From assembly GCA_001801105.1 (NCBI GenBank), contig MGWS01000033.1, positions 154,934-218,933 of the forward strand: DNA of 64,000 bases, read 5' to 3'. The notes under the pieces were generated by a model, which saw nothing but the letters and a program-made list of their open reading frames with translations, was not told where the DNA came from and searched no databases. Below, piece by piece: positions 52,726 to 62,300 of this stretch. The stretch's first letter is position 1. Every line of letters starts with the position of its first letter. The stretch comes from Gallionellales bacterium GWA2_60_18. Its GTDB lineage: Bacteria; Pseudomonadota; Gammaproteobacteria; Burkholderiales; Gallionellaceae. The position numbers were made by a program, and so were the translations under genes.

Positions 52726-53807
52726 AACTCCTTGAGCTTTTGCTGCACGAACGCTTGTAATTCCGGCGTGAGCATTCCTGATTCGAGCGCGCGCCCGAAC
52801 GCTTCCTTGGCTTCCGCACCGCGTTGCGCGGCCTGGAGCGAGATGCCGTAGCCCATCTGCCAGATGCCGTTGCCCGGCACCTGTTGCAGCGCGATCCGGT
52901 AATGGCCGATCGCTTCATCGTGGTGCCCCTGGCGTTGCAGCAACGCCCCCAAGAAAGCATGGTAATCGCCTTGCGAACCGGCCTGAGGCAAGGATTTTTC
53001 CAGTGTCGCGACCGCCTGGTCGAGCGCGCCGCGTTCCACTTGCAAGCGCGCCAGCAGCATGGCGAATCCCGTCTGTTCCGGCCTGGCCATCAGGCCATCG
53101 TGCAACACGCGCTCGGCATCCGCATTACGCTTGCCTTCCAGCAACAAGGCCACCAGCGCCTGACGTGCCGCCTGATAGCCGGCATCCAGTTGCAACGCCG
53201 TCTCGTAACCGCTGATCGCATCGGCCACACGCCCTTGCTGCATCAATGCCGCCGCCTTGCGGAATTCCATGTCCGCCAGTTGCGCGGGGCTGATCCGCTT
53301 CATCGGCAATTCGCCGACCTCTGTTTGGGCAGGGGCCGGCACACTCGCCGGAGCGAGCGGCATCGCCCTGCCCTGTTCTTTGGCGGGCTGCGTCGCCGCT
53401 GCCAGGCTCGGCATGATGCGATCCTTCGTACCTTTCATGTCCTTTGCATCCTTTACCTCGGACGGGACAACTGGCGGCGGCACCGCCAGTTCGACGCTGA
53501 GCCGCGAGACCGGAGAGGATAATTCGGGCGGAAGTGCTGCCGGGGCAAGTGCCGGTACGGGAACCGAGGGAACCGGGGCAACCGCTGCCGCCCGATGTGA
53601 CACAACGCTTTGCGCCGGCGCGTCCGGGTTGTATGTCTGCGACCATTGCCGTACGGCGGCTCCGGTCGCCAGCGCCAGCGCCAGCGCCAGCAATGGCGCG
53701 GTGAGACTGCGCCTGCGGGGCGGCACGGCGCGCACCATGGCCTGCTCCGGCACGGGTGGTGCGCCGCGCTGGTCGAGCTGATTGAGTACCTGGTTGATGA
53801 CGCTCAC
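52722..53807 (-). CDS. mshN: MSHA biogenesis protein MshN (TPR protein)
   Basis: A 361-residue protein: SVINQVLNQLDQRG start, one membrane helix (about 33-50), a Pro/Ala-rich spacer, then TPR repeats (about 180-361; FRKAAALMQQGRVADAISGYETALQLDAGY and later units). The GTG start at 53807 overlaps the mshM stop (GTGA). It is thought to support pilus assembly as a periplasmic scaffold. The stop comes from a REP element. Confidence 0.88.
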   Translation of the reverse strand: MSVINQVLNQLDQRGAPPVPEQAMVRAVPPRRRSLTAPLLALALALATGAAVRQWSQTYNPDAPAQSVVSHRAAAVAPVPSVPVPALAPAALPPELSSPVSRLSVELAVPPPVVPSEVKDAKDMKGTKDRIMPSLAAATQPAKEQGRAMPLAPASVPAPAQTEVGELPMKRISPAQLADMEFRKAAALMQQGRVADAISGYETALQLDAGYQAARQALVALLLEGKRNADAERVLHDGLMARPEQTGFAMLLARLQVERGALDQAVATLEKSLPQAGSQGDYHAFLGALLQRQGHHDEAIGHYRIALQQVPGNGIWQMGYGISLQAAQRGAEAKEAFGRALESGMLTPELQAFVQQKLKEL

Positions 53808-54760
53808 TGCTGCGTCATCCACACTGCCGCCGATGCGGCGACGGCAACCGCAGCCGCCAGCCACAGCATTGTCGACAGCCCGTCGCGGCGCGCTTCCGGC
53901 GTATCCGCGGCGGCATCGCTCACATGTTTCGCCAGCACCGTCTGCCGTCCTTCGCTGAAAGCCAGCATCAGCGCCTTGTGGGCGATGATGTTGACCAGTC
54001 TGGGCGTGCCGCCGCTGACGCGGTGCAATTTGCCGACCGCACCATTGCTGAACAGCGTTCCGCCGGCGAACCCGGCCACCGACAGCCGGTGACGCAAGTA
54101 TTGCTCCAGCTCTTCCCTGCTCAGCCCCCGCAATTCATACTGGAAACTGATGCGCTGGCGCAGCTGGCGCACCGAATGATGGCGCAGCCGCTCGTCCAGT
54201 TCCGGCTGGCCGAACAGCACCACCTGCAACAGCTTGCGCTTCTCGGTCTCCAGGTTGGTCAACAGGCGCAGCACTTCCAGGCTCTCCAGCGGCATCGCCT
54301 GCGCCTCGTCCAGGCACACCAGCGCGCGCTGCCCGGTGTGCGCGCATTCCAGCAGGGCCTGCGTCAGGTTCTTCAGCAACTCGTGCTGGTCCGCTTCCGC
54401 TTCCAGCGGGACGCGGAACTCGGCCGCCAGCTCATGCAGCAGGCTCTTCGGTTCGAGGTAGGGGTTGGGGATGTAGGCGGTGACGAACAGCGGCGCGGCA
54501 TGCGTATCCGCCGTCTGATCCTGCGTGCCGATCAGCGTGGTGGATTGCCGCCCCTGGTTCAGCGTGGCAAGGAACTTGCGGCACAGCAGGGTCTTGCCGT
54601 TGCCCACTTCGCCGGTGATCTTGATGAAACCCTCGCCGTTGCGCGCCGCCACCAGCAGGGTGTTGAGCGCCTCCTGATAGGTGGAGCAGGCGAAAAAGAA
54701 ACTGGTGTCAGGTGTCAGGCTGAATGGCGCTTCCCGCAGGCCGAAGTGCTGCAGGTACAT
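53804..54760 (-). CDS. mshM: MSHA biogenesis ATPase MshM (ExeA-like)
   Basis: A 318-residue AAA ATPase of the ExeA/GspA family: MYLQHFGLREAPFSLTPD start, Walker A GEVGNGKT, Walker B LVCLDEAQ, FGQPELDERL sensor region, and a C-terminal membrane helix (LWLAAAVAVAASAAVW). The relatives assist secretin assembly, consistent with the mshL secretin 1 bp upstream. Confidence 0.9.
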   Translation of the reverse strand: MYLQHFGLREAPFSLTPDTSFFFACSTYQEALNTLLVAARNGEGFIKITGEVGNGKTLLCRKFLATLNQGRQSTTLIGTQDQTADTHAAPLFVTAYIPNPYLEPKSLLHELAAEFRVPLEAEADQHELLKNLTQALLECAHTGQRALVCLDEAQAMPLESLEVLRLLTNLETEKRKLLQVVLFGQPELDERLRHHSVRQLRQRISFQYELRGLSREELEQYLRHRLSVAGFAGGTLFSNGAVGKLHRVSGGTPRLVNIIAHKALMLAFSEGRQTVLAKHVSDAAADTPEARRDGLSTMLWLAAAVAVAASAAVWMTQQ

Positions 54761-54761
54761 C

Positions 54762-56462
54762 TCACTGCCTGACGGTCGGGCTCGCCATGCTGCTGAAGCG
54801 GTCGCGGCTCTGTGTGATGTCGTCCGACCAGTCCTTGTCGCTGTCCACCACGGTGGGCTTGAGCAGGATCACCAGTTCGCGCTTCTCGTTGCGCTTGTTG
54901 GTCTGGCCGAACACCGCCTTGGGCAGGCCGGGCAGCCCGGACTGGTCGTCGAAGGTCGCCTGGCGCATCAGCCCACCGATCGCCACGATCTGGCCGTCGC
55001 GGGCACGCACGATACTGTCGGTCTCGGAAACCGAGCTGGAGGCCAGCGGCAAGGTCAGCGTACCGCCCGAGCCGGTATCGACCGTCTTGGTCACGGTGGA
55101 CACCAGGCTCACCGACGGATGGATGTGCAGAATGATCTCGTTGTTCTGGTCGATGCGCGGCGTCACGTCGAGCGCGATACCGGAGAAGAACGGCTGCAGT
55201 GTCACGCTCGGCGTGGAGGTGGTCGCGGTACCGGTCGTGGTGGTGGTCGAGACGTTGGTCACGAAGAATTCGTCCGTGCCGACCTTGAGCACTGCCTTCT
55301 GCCCGTTCAGGGTGGCGATGCGCGGGCTGGACAGCACATGCACATTGCCCTGCGACTCGAGGAAGTTCAGCAGCGCGGCGAAATTGCTGGTCTGGAAGGC
55401 AAGGCCAAAGAGAGAACCTGCCACTGCCGTAGCAGCACCCTTCGGCAAGAGAGTGCCATCCGTGGTCGGATTGAAGTTGCTTCCCGGGGTCGACGACAAT
55501 GCACTGTTGGTCAATGCACTGGCGGTCGCGCCACCCGCGGACAGGGTACTGCCTGCGGCTCCCTGTCCGATGGAAATATGGCTGTTGGCACCGTTCCGGA
55601 ACGCCCCCCAGTTCACCCCGGACTGATACCCGTCATTCAACTGCACCTCGACGATCTTGGCTTCGAGGATCACCTGACGCTCAATGGAAAGCTGCGATGC
55701 CTTGAGATACGCCGTGACGTTCTTCATCTCGTCAGACATGGCGCGCACCACGATCACGCCGGACATCGGGCTGATCACCACGCTACGGCCCTGCTCGCTA
55801 CCCACGATGGCGTTCAGCGACTGGCCCAGCTCGGTCCAGAAATCGGCGCTGCTGGTCATCGTCACCTTGCTGCTATCCTGGGCCGTGCTGGTGCTGGCAG
55901 GAGTGGTCGTGCCGGCGGTCGAAGTACCGCCCGTCGAGCTATCCGACACGGAACCGGAGGTCACGCGCAGCGACGAAGTCCCCGCCCGCCGCCCCGTCAG
56001 ATAATTGACCTGGAAGATTCGCGTTTGCAGGGTCAGCGGCTGGATGTAAATGCGCGTGCCGTCCACTTTGTAGTCGTAGCCGTACATCTCGCGGATCGCT
56101 TCCAGCGCATCGAACACGGTCACATCCTTGAGGTTCAGCGAAATGGAACCGGCCACTTCCGGATGCAGCAGCATGCTGTAGCGCGTGCCGGACACGATGG
56201 CCATGAACACCTGCTGGGCGGCGGTATTGTTCACCGCCAGGTCGAACTTCGTTTCCAGCGGCTTGTTCTCCACCCTGGGCATCTCTGCCGTCAACGGCGG
56301 CAGCAATGCGTTGCTCACCTCCCCGGGTTTGCTCGGTCGCGCACTTTCCTGCACGGCCTGATCCATTTCACGCTGGATGGCGTCTGCCGCCGGAGGGCGG
56401 CTGGCAGGCGCGGCACAACCCGCCAGCAACAGCATCGCACCCAGCCAACACAGACCCCTCAT
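54762..56462 (-). CDS. mshL: MSHA outer-membrane secretin MshL
   Basis: A 566-residue secretin lipoprotein: lipobox MRGLCWLGAMLLLAGC, N0/STN-like domain (FDLAVNNTAAQQVFMAIVSGTRYSMLLHP), a Ser/Thr-rich low-complexity insert (about 170-200), then the secretin core (VLSSPRIATLNGQKAVLKVG ... IVAIGGLM). It forms the outer-membrane pore for the MSHA pilus. A 4-bp overlap couples it to mshK. Confidence 0.93.
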   Translation of the reverse strand: MRGLCWLGAMLLLAGCAAPASRPPAADAIQREMDQAVQESARPSKPGEVSNALLPPLTAEMPRVENKPLETKFDLAVNNTAAQQVFMAIVSGTRYSMLLHPEVAGSISLNLKDVTVFDALEAIREMYGYDYKVDGTRIYIQPLTLQTRIFQVNYLTGRRAGTSSLRVTSGSVSDSSTGGTSTAGTTTPASTSTAQDSSKVTMTSSADFWTELGQSLNAIVGSEQGRSVVISPMSGVIVVRAMSDEMKNVTAYLKASQLSIERQVILEAKIVEVQLNDGYQSGVNWGAFRNGANSHISIGQGAAGSTLSAGGATASALTNSALSSTPGSNFNPTTDGTLLPKGAATAVAGSLFGLAFQTSNFAALLNFLESQGNVHVLSSPRIATLNGQKAVLKVGTDEFFVTNVSTTTTTGTATTSTPSVTLQPFFSGIALDVTPRIDQNNEIILHIHPSVSLVSTVTKTVDTGSGGTLTLPLASSSVSETDSIVRARDGQIVAIGGLMRQATFDDQSGLPGLPKAVFGQTNKRNEKRELVILLKPTVVDSDKDWSDDITQSRDRFSSMASPTVRQ

Positions 56463-56854
56463 CTCTTCTCCTTGCTTGCTGCCGGGACACTCTTCTGCCT
56501 ATCCGGCTGCGCCTTGCCCGCAGGCGCTTTCCTGACGGCCATTTTCACTTCCGGAAACAGGGTCAACACTTGCCGCCCCTGCGGACCTTGCAACACTACA
56601 CTGCCCTCGTCGACTTTAATCAACTTTGCATCGCCATGTTTACCCCTCAATTCAACGGTTTCACCGTCGATGATCGCTGCGCGGCGGGTCTTCGAGATGA
56701 TGATGGACTGCAATCCCGCCGGCTGCGCTTCCGCAGCGCCGGGCGCGGCGAGCAGCGCGGGCGGACGGGTCGGGTCGGGCAAGTCTTCCGCACCGGCAGA
56801 CGCCGCAAACAGGCTGGCTGCGGCGCAGATCAGGGCGACCGGAAAAGTTCTCAT
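56459..56854 (-). CDS. mshK: MSHA biogenesis protein MshK
   Basis: A 131-residue exported protein: signal peptide MRTFPVALICAAASLFAASAGA, then DLPDPTRPPALL and LQSIIISKTRRAAIIDGETVELRG, which match MshK and the PilP/GspC-like HR domain. The ATG at 56854 overlaps the mshJ stop (ATGA) and is preferred to the one at 56866. It likely links the inner-membrane complex to the secretin. Confidence 0.82.
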   Translation of the reverse strand: MRTFPVALICAAASLFAASAGAEDLPDPTRPPALLAAPGAAEAQPAGLQSIIISKTRRAAIIDGETVELRGKHGDAKLIKVDEGSVVLQGPQGRQVLTLFPEVKMAVRKAPAGKAQPDRQKSVPAASKEKR

Positions 56855-57525
56855 ACGGTAAGCCATGTCTTGTCCATGCTCAGGGTGTAAAGAGTCAGCG
56901 TAAGCGTCGCGGAAGGATACTGCTCCACGCTCATGACCGCCTCGCCCCAGAACATCTGCGCCTGCATGTTTTCCAGCGCGGTCAGGTATTGCAGCAGGTC
57001 GGGATAGCTGCCGCGCACGGTGATCTGCACGCCGTGCTTGAAAATCTGGCGCTGGCTGCCGCCCGCCTGCGCATTCGCGGCGGTCTTGTCCCTGGGTGGA
57101 ATCAGCAGCCCCACCGGCAAGGTCTTCAGCGCGACCAGCTGCAGCCTGCCGTTCCTGTTCAGCACCTGCTCCAGCAGGCCGGCCATCTCGTCCGGCGGGA
57201 TCAGCCGGTCGCGGCGGCTTTGCAGATAGCCGTCCTGCTCCGCCTGTTGCGCGCGCAATTGCGCGATGCGCTGGCGCAGCGGCGAATGCTCGTCGTCGCG
57301 CATCGCTTGCAGCGTCGCCTGCACCTGGCCCTGCAATTCCTTGGCCTTTTCCTGCTGCTGTATCACCTGCGCCGCCAGCGTCTTCTGCTTTGCCAGCAGC
57401 GGGTCGAGCAGCAACGCATTGAGCAGCGCGACGACCACGAAGGCGACCGCCGCAAAGACCATCACGCGCTCGCGTAGCGACAGTTCGTCTATCCTGTTGC
57501 AGGCCAGCTCCCAGTAGCGCTTCAT
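56851..57525 (-). CDS. mshJ: MSHA biogenesis protein MshJ (PilO/GspM-like)
   Basis: A 224-residue inner-membrane protein: short cytoplasmic N-terminus, one helix (about 20-42), a coiled coil (about 45-105) and a ferredoxin-like periplasmic domain (VQITVRGSYPDLLQYLTALENM). This is the bitopic PilO-like architecture of the pilus alignment complex. It is coupled to the PilN-like gene by a 4-bp overlap. Confidence 0.85.
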   Translation of the reverse strand: MKRYWELACNRIDELSLRERVMVFAAVAFVVVALLNALLLDPLLAKQKTLAAQVIQQQEKAKELQGQVQATLQAMRDDEHSPLRQRIAQLRAQQAEQDGYLQSRRDRLIPPDEMAGLLEQVLNRNGRLQLVALKTLPVGLLIPPRDKTAANAQAGGSQRQIFKHGVQITVRGSYPDLLQYLTALENMQAQMFWGEAVMSVEQYPSATLTLTLYTLSMDKTWLTV

Positions 57526-58157
57526 TTTCCGGCCTCGCTCTCGGGGGAGGAATATATGGCGAACTCGACGTAGCGCGGCGCGGCCGCGCCCTTGTCCGCA
57601 GGGTCGACCTTGGCCTGCTGCATTTGCAGGGTCGAGAAACTCTTGCCCTGCATGACTTCTTCCCTACCCAGGCGCCGAATGTAGGCAGGCAGCAGCTCAG
57701 GCTGCATCACCCCACCGCTCAGGCTGATCTGTGTCGCATCGCCGGTCACGCGGAAACCGGTCAGCCATAGCCCCGGCACCACCTGGCGCGCAAAAGCGCG
57801 CATGTACCCGGAATAGCCGGTGGTATTGCCCACCGCGCCGGATTTCAGCGTCTCGACCAGTTCGGCCTGCTCGGTCAGCAGCAACTCCAGCCGCTGCACC
57901 TCCTCCTGCAGCGCGCGGTTGGCCTTCTGCGGGGAGAACTCGGCGGTATAGCGCGTCAGGCGCGCCTGCTCGGCGCTGTAGCGCTTGACGCTCTCCGCCG
58001 ACTGCTTTTCGAGTTGCCCGACCTGATAGCGCGCATAACCGTAGAACGCGAACGAACCGAGCACGATCAACCCCAGCGCCTGGAGCATGGCGAGCAGCGA
58101 GAAATACTTGCGCTGCTTCATGAAAATCGGGTTGAACAGGTTGATCTGCTGGCTCAT
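57522..58157 (-). CDS. MSHA PilN-like assembly protein
   Basis: A 211-residue bitopic membrane protein with the PilN-type start MSQQINLFNPIFMKQRKYFS, where QINLFNP binds the PilM-like partner, one membrane helix (about 23-43), a coiled coil and a periplasmic domain. It is often named MshI2. It lies between mshI and mshJ with 4-bp overlaps on both sides. Confidence 0.85.
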   Translation of the reverse strand: MSQQINLFNPIFMKQRKYFSLLAMLQALGLIVLGSFAFYGYARYQVGQLEKQSAESVKRYSAEQARLTRYTAEFSPQKANRALQEEVQRLELLLTEQAELVETLKSGAVGNTTGYSGYMRAFARQVVPGLWLTGFRVTGDATQISLSGGVMQPELLPAYIRRLGREEVMQGKSFSTLQMQQAKVDPADKGAAAPRYVEFAIYSSPESEAGK

Positions 58158-59110
58158 AGCGCGAGATCCTCCTGACGCATCGCCGCACCCAGCGCCAGCA
58201 AGGCGTTCGCCGCAAAGTCGGTCCCGGCAAGCGCGGGAACTTCGCCGATATCCATCACCTGAGACAGATCCAGTTTCTCCACCCTGGAGTCGATCGCCTT
58301 GACGAGGAACGCCGCCAGCCCGCCGCCGTCCGGCACGCTCACCAGCACACGGCTCACGGGGATGTGGTTGAACTGGCGGTCGAAATAATCCAGCGAACGC
58401 TGCAACTCCAGCTCGATGCGGTCATGGTACTGCCGGCGCTGGTTCTCGTCGGCATCCTGCAACTGCCCGGACGTGATATCCATGCGCCGTGACAGGAACA
58501 GCTCGCCGCCCGAAGTGAAGACCATCAGCCCGCCGTTATCGTTGAACGTCAGCAGTGCCAGCGCGCGGTCATCCTGCTCGAATAGCGCGGCGATGTTGCG
58601 TAGCGCCATCTCCGGGATGTCGACCACTTCCAGGTTGAGCCGCGCCTGCTCGAACAGCGCGATGCGTTTCTGGATGGTGGTATTCGCCGCCGCGATCGCA
58701 TACAGGGACTGCACGCGATCCGAGCCGTACTTGTTGGAGGGAATCTGCAACACGTCCACCGTGGCATCGTCGATGTGGTAATTCAGCCCGTCCTTGATCT
58801 TCCAGCGGATCGCGGTCTTCAGCTCGTTCGCAGGGACATTGGGCGCCTCGACCAGCAGCATCTGGTATTCGCCCGGCGCCAGCAGGGTGGTAAAGGCATG
58901 GGCACTGATGTTCGCTTCGCGGCGCAGCTTCTCCAGCGCGGCGGACGATACCGTGCCGGTCTCGTGATATTCGCAGCGCACCACCTTGGGCATCGCCCCG
59001 ATGAACTGGACTTGCGCCAGATGGACGCCATGCTCGCCGGGACAGACGGCAAACCAGCCTGCATCGCGGGATTTTTGCTTGAACAAGGAAAGGGGGCGCA
59101 GGACTACCAT
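58154..59110 (-). CDS. mshI: MSHA biogenesis protein MshI (PilM-like)
   Basis: A 318-residue actin-like protein of the PilM family: AFTTLLAPGEYQMLLVEAPNVPANELKTAIRWKIKDGLNYHIDDATVDVLQIP and LEVVDIPEMALRNIAALF are the family core. It sits in the cytoplasm and recruits the PilN-like subunit encoded next. First gene of the mshI-mshN unit. Confidence 0.88.
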   Translation of the reverse strand: MVVLRPLSLFKQKSRDAGWFAVCPGEHGVHLAQVQFIGAMPKVVRCEYHETGTVSSAALEKLRREANISAHAFTTLLAPGEYQMLLVEAPNVPANELKTAIRWKIKDGLNYHIDDATVDVLQIPSNKYGSDRVQSLYAIAAANTTIQKRIALFEQARLNLEVVDIPEMALRNIAALFEQDDRALALLTFNDNGGLMVFTSGGELFLSRRMDITSGQLQDADENQRRQYHDRIELELQRSLDYFDRQFNHIPVSRVLVSVPDGGGLAAFLVKAIDSRVEKLDLSQVMDIGEVPALAGTDFAANALLALGAAMRQEDLAL

Positions 59111-59240
59111 AATTCCGCTCGAAGTTAAATTAACACCCCATCGCTGTCAATTGATTTACATCATGGAAAACACGGACGAAATGGCCGCTAATCGGGGGAT
59201 TACCGGGCATTCTTGTTATCCTGAGAACCGCTTGAAACTT

Positions 59241-59296
59241 GCAGGAGCGCCGGAAGGCGCAATCAGGGCATTTATCGCGCCTTCCGGCGCTCCTAC
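59241..59296. repeat. REP element upstream of mshI
   Basis: GCAGGAGCGCCGGAAGGCGC ... CGCCTTCCGGCGCTCCTAC, near-perfect arms with a 16-18 base loop. It lies in the 278-bp gap between the mshQ-like gene and mshI, which otherwise holds only the hairpin at 59364. Confidence 0.9.
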
Positions 59297-59363
59297 AGAA
59301 AACAGCCAAGCCGCATCAGTAGTTTTAGTTCCGGCGTAACGCGCTTCGCGCGAGCCTTCACTG

Positions 59364-59398
59364 AAACTACTAAAACGGCTTTGCCGTTTTAGTAGTTT
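59364..59398 (-). terminator. Perfect hairpin at the end of the mshQ-like gene
   Basis: AAACTACTAAAACGGC and its exact inverse around TTT (16-bp arms). It includes the TAA stop of the mshQ-like gene. On either strand the second arm carries TTTTAG, so it could work as a terminator in both directions, though there is no long T-run. Confidence 0.6.
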
Positions 59399-62300
59399 TC
59401 GCGCAGGTAGATGAACTCGTTGTTGCCCTTGTACACGCCGAAGGTGGCGCGTCCGGTGTTGCCGGGCAACCAAGCCGGTATGGTCGCCGAGATGTCCACA
59501 CTGCCGGTTCCGCCGCTGCTGGACAGTGTGTAGTTCAACACGCCCGCCGATACCGAACTGCCGGACGGTGGCGTCACTGTCCATGCGCCGCCGGTCTTGC
59601 GCTGGTAACTGCCATCGGCCAGCGTCAGGCTGCTCACGCTGTCCGTCGCGCTGGTGACCCAGTTGCTGCCGTTGTAATACTGTACCGTCGCGGTCATCGG
59701 CAGCGGCAGCACTTCGGAACCGTGCGCGTTGGCGATCTTGATGCGCCCGTTCACCACCTTCACCCCGCCTTCGACCGAAGTTGCCGGGATCGTGCGCAGC
59801 GAACTGGCGTCCGTATCCTTCGCGCGCAGATAGATGTCGGTCGGCGCGGTGGTCGCCGCAAAGGTATAGGTCGGTGTGGCCGTGGTCGCCACGCCCGCGC
59901 TGAAATCTGCCGCCGCAATGGCATTGTTCGCCAGTGTGCCACCGCCCGGATTCTGCGTCCCTGGGATGTCCTCTGCCCCCAGCGCATCCCGCGCCTCCAG
60001 CGTGACATCCTTGGAAAAACCCAGCGTGCCGTCGTAGTTGGTCGTGGTGCCGCCGCCCAGATTCAGCGCGGTCACCCGCACGCTGAACGGCTGACCGGAA
60101 TAGATAAACCCGTCATAGGCGGTCGGGCAGGTCAATCCGGTCGGGCAGGGCATCGGCACATTGGAAGCCAGCACGATCTCGGTGCTGAAATGATCCGGGA
60201 TGAATGCGCCGACCGTGGCGCTGGTGCCGGTCGCATTCAGCCCCGAGCCGAGATAGCTGCCGCCGGTCAGCGCGGCACCCAGCGTGATGTTGCCGACCTC
60301 GCCCCAGTTCAGGCTGGTTAGTGCCGCGACACCGTTGCTGAACGCAGTGCCCGCAATCACGCCGTTGCCCAGCGCGGGATTGTTGCCACCCACCGGAGAG
60401 ACCAGCGTCGGGGTCAGCGTCACACCTTCCGGTGAGGTCTCGTTGCCGAAATTCGGCGTCGCGTTGCCCGATGCGTTCAGCGCGGTGACGCTGGCGCTGA
60501 AATCGTTGCCCGCCTTGATCGGCCCGGCGGTGACGCCGGTGACGGAAAAGGAGGCCGGCGCCGCGATAAACGGGTCGCTGCCCGTCATCACCAGCCCGGC
60601 GCTGTCACCGCTGCCGGTGTAGCTCGCCGTCAGAGCGATCTGGCCGACATCGGCATAGCGCACGGTGGTGCTGGCGACACCCGTGGCGTCGAAACTGAGG
60701 CTCACGTCCCCGCCCAAGCTGCACGAGATCGCGCTGCCGCCTACCGTCACCGGCAAAGTACCGCTCGCCGGATTGCTGTAGGTGCAGGCGAAACTGACGG
60801 TCTTGCTGCTGTCTTTGAAGGCCGGGACGCAGGACAGGCTGTTGTCCGCCTGCTTGACGGCGCTGACGGTGATGTTCTGCTGGGTATCGGAGACATGGTC
60901 CGGCACATTGAACAGGAAGCCGGCCAGCGCCGCCGTGAAGTCGCACGAGGCCGTCGCGCCGATGTAACACGCCGTGGCATTGGAAGGCGCAGGCGACAAG
61001 GAGGTCGCACCCCAGGTCACCGTCCCCGCCGTGGTGACATGCACATCCTTGGTCACCGAACCCGAAGCGCCGATGCTGAAATCCGCACCGCCCACCCAGT
61101 TCACCGTCGGCGTCCCGCTCGCCGTCAGCGTACCCGTCACCCCGCCGGTGTATGGCGACGAACAGGCGGCATCCTCGCAGGCCTTCACCGTCAGCGTGGT
61201 CGGCGTGCAGGTCACGCCGCTGCCGGTGTGTTCGATACGCAGATGATCGATGCTGGTGCAGGCATGCGTTTCATCCTTCAACGCCGCGATCTCGCTTGCG
61301 CTCAACGCGCTGTTGTATATCTTGATCTCGTCGAAAGTGCCGTTGGCCGAATTGGTCGTGAAATCGGTGTCGCCACCTGTTATCCCCGAATGAGTGGCGC
61401 CGAACCAGAGATCGGCATAATTTCCGATGGCATCGTTGATGCCGGTGTTGTCCTGTTCGACACCGTCCAGATACAGCCGCATTCTGCCGGCAGCCCAGGA
61501 CCAGGTGACCGCGATGTGATGCCATGCACCGGCCGAAAAAGAATTCCCGCCGGTATCGATGCGCTCATTATCGTCGGTGTCATCCTCCAGTCCGAACCGG
61601 ATTTCGCCAGCGTCGCCCTTGACCAGGTAGAAGTGCTTATCTCCGCCGCCCAGATCGTTCGATGCATCGAACAGCATGCGGTCGGTGCCATCGTTCCATG
61701 CCGTGTTGCTCTTGTACCAGAACGCGATGGTGCCGGCGTTGCCGATCTCGGTATTGACATCAAGCTTAGTGTCGATGCCGAGGTTCGCGCCATTGGGCAC
61801 TTCGCCGGCGCGACAGGTGTCCGGCTTCAGTCCCGAAGCCGGCGCTGCCGAGGTAGAGACGGCGCCCATGGTGTCGGCATGCCGGTTGTTGCCGCTGCTG
61901 TCGATGACCTCGTCGGCAGTGCTGCCGGTCCAGCTGGCCTCGTCGAGCGCGTAATAGGCATAGGGCGACGGCAGGATGGTATAGGTATCGCTGGCGCTAT
62001 CGTTCGCAGCGCTATCATCGCCCCCCGTACCGGAGACCGTCATGGTAGTTGTGACGGCACCCGTTGTGCCGCTTGCAACGGCAACGGTCAGCAACAGGGA
62101 CGACGCATTCGCGCCGCCCGCGAGGGTTCCCGTGCGCGTGCAGGTCACGACTTGCCCGACCGCAGAGCATGACCAGCCGGTGCCCGTGCCGGAGACATAG
62201 CTCAACCCGGCGGGCAGGGTGCCGCTGACCGTGATCGGGCCGGGCTCGGTCGCCGAACCGCTATTGCTCACATTCAAGGTATAGGAGGCATTTGAGCCGG

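Noticed and set aside
52681..52851. C-terminal extension of the transposase
   Set aside because: This part of the open frame is a REP element followed by antisense mshN sequence and shows no transposase similarity.
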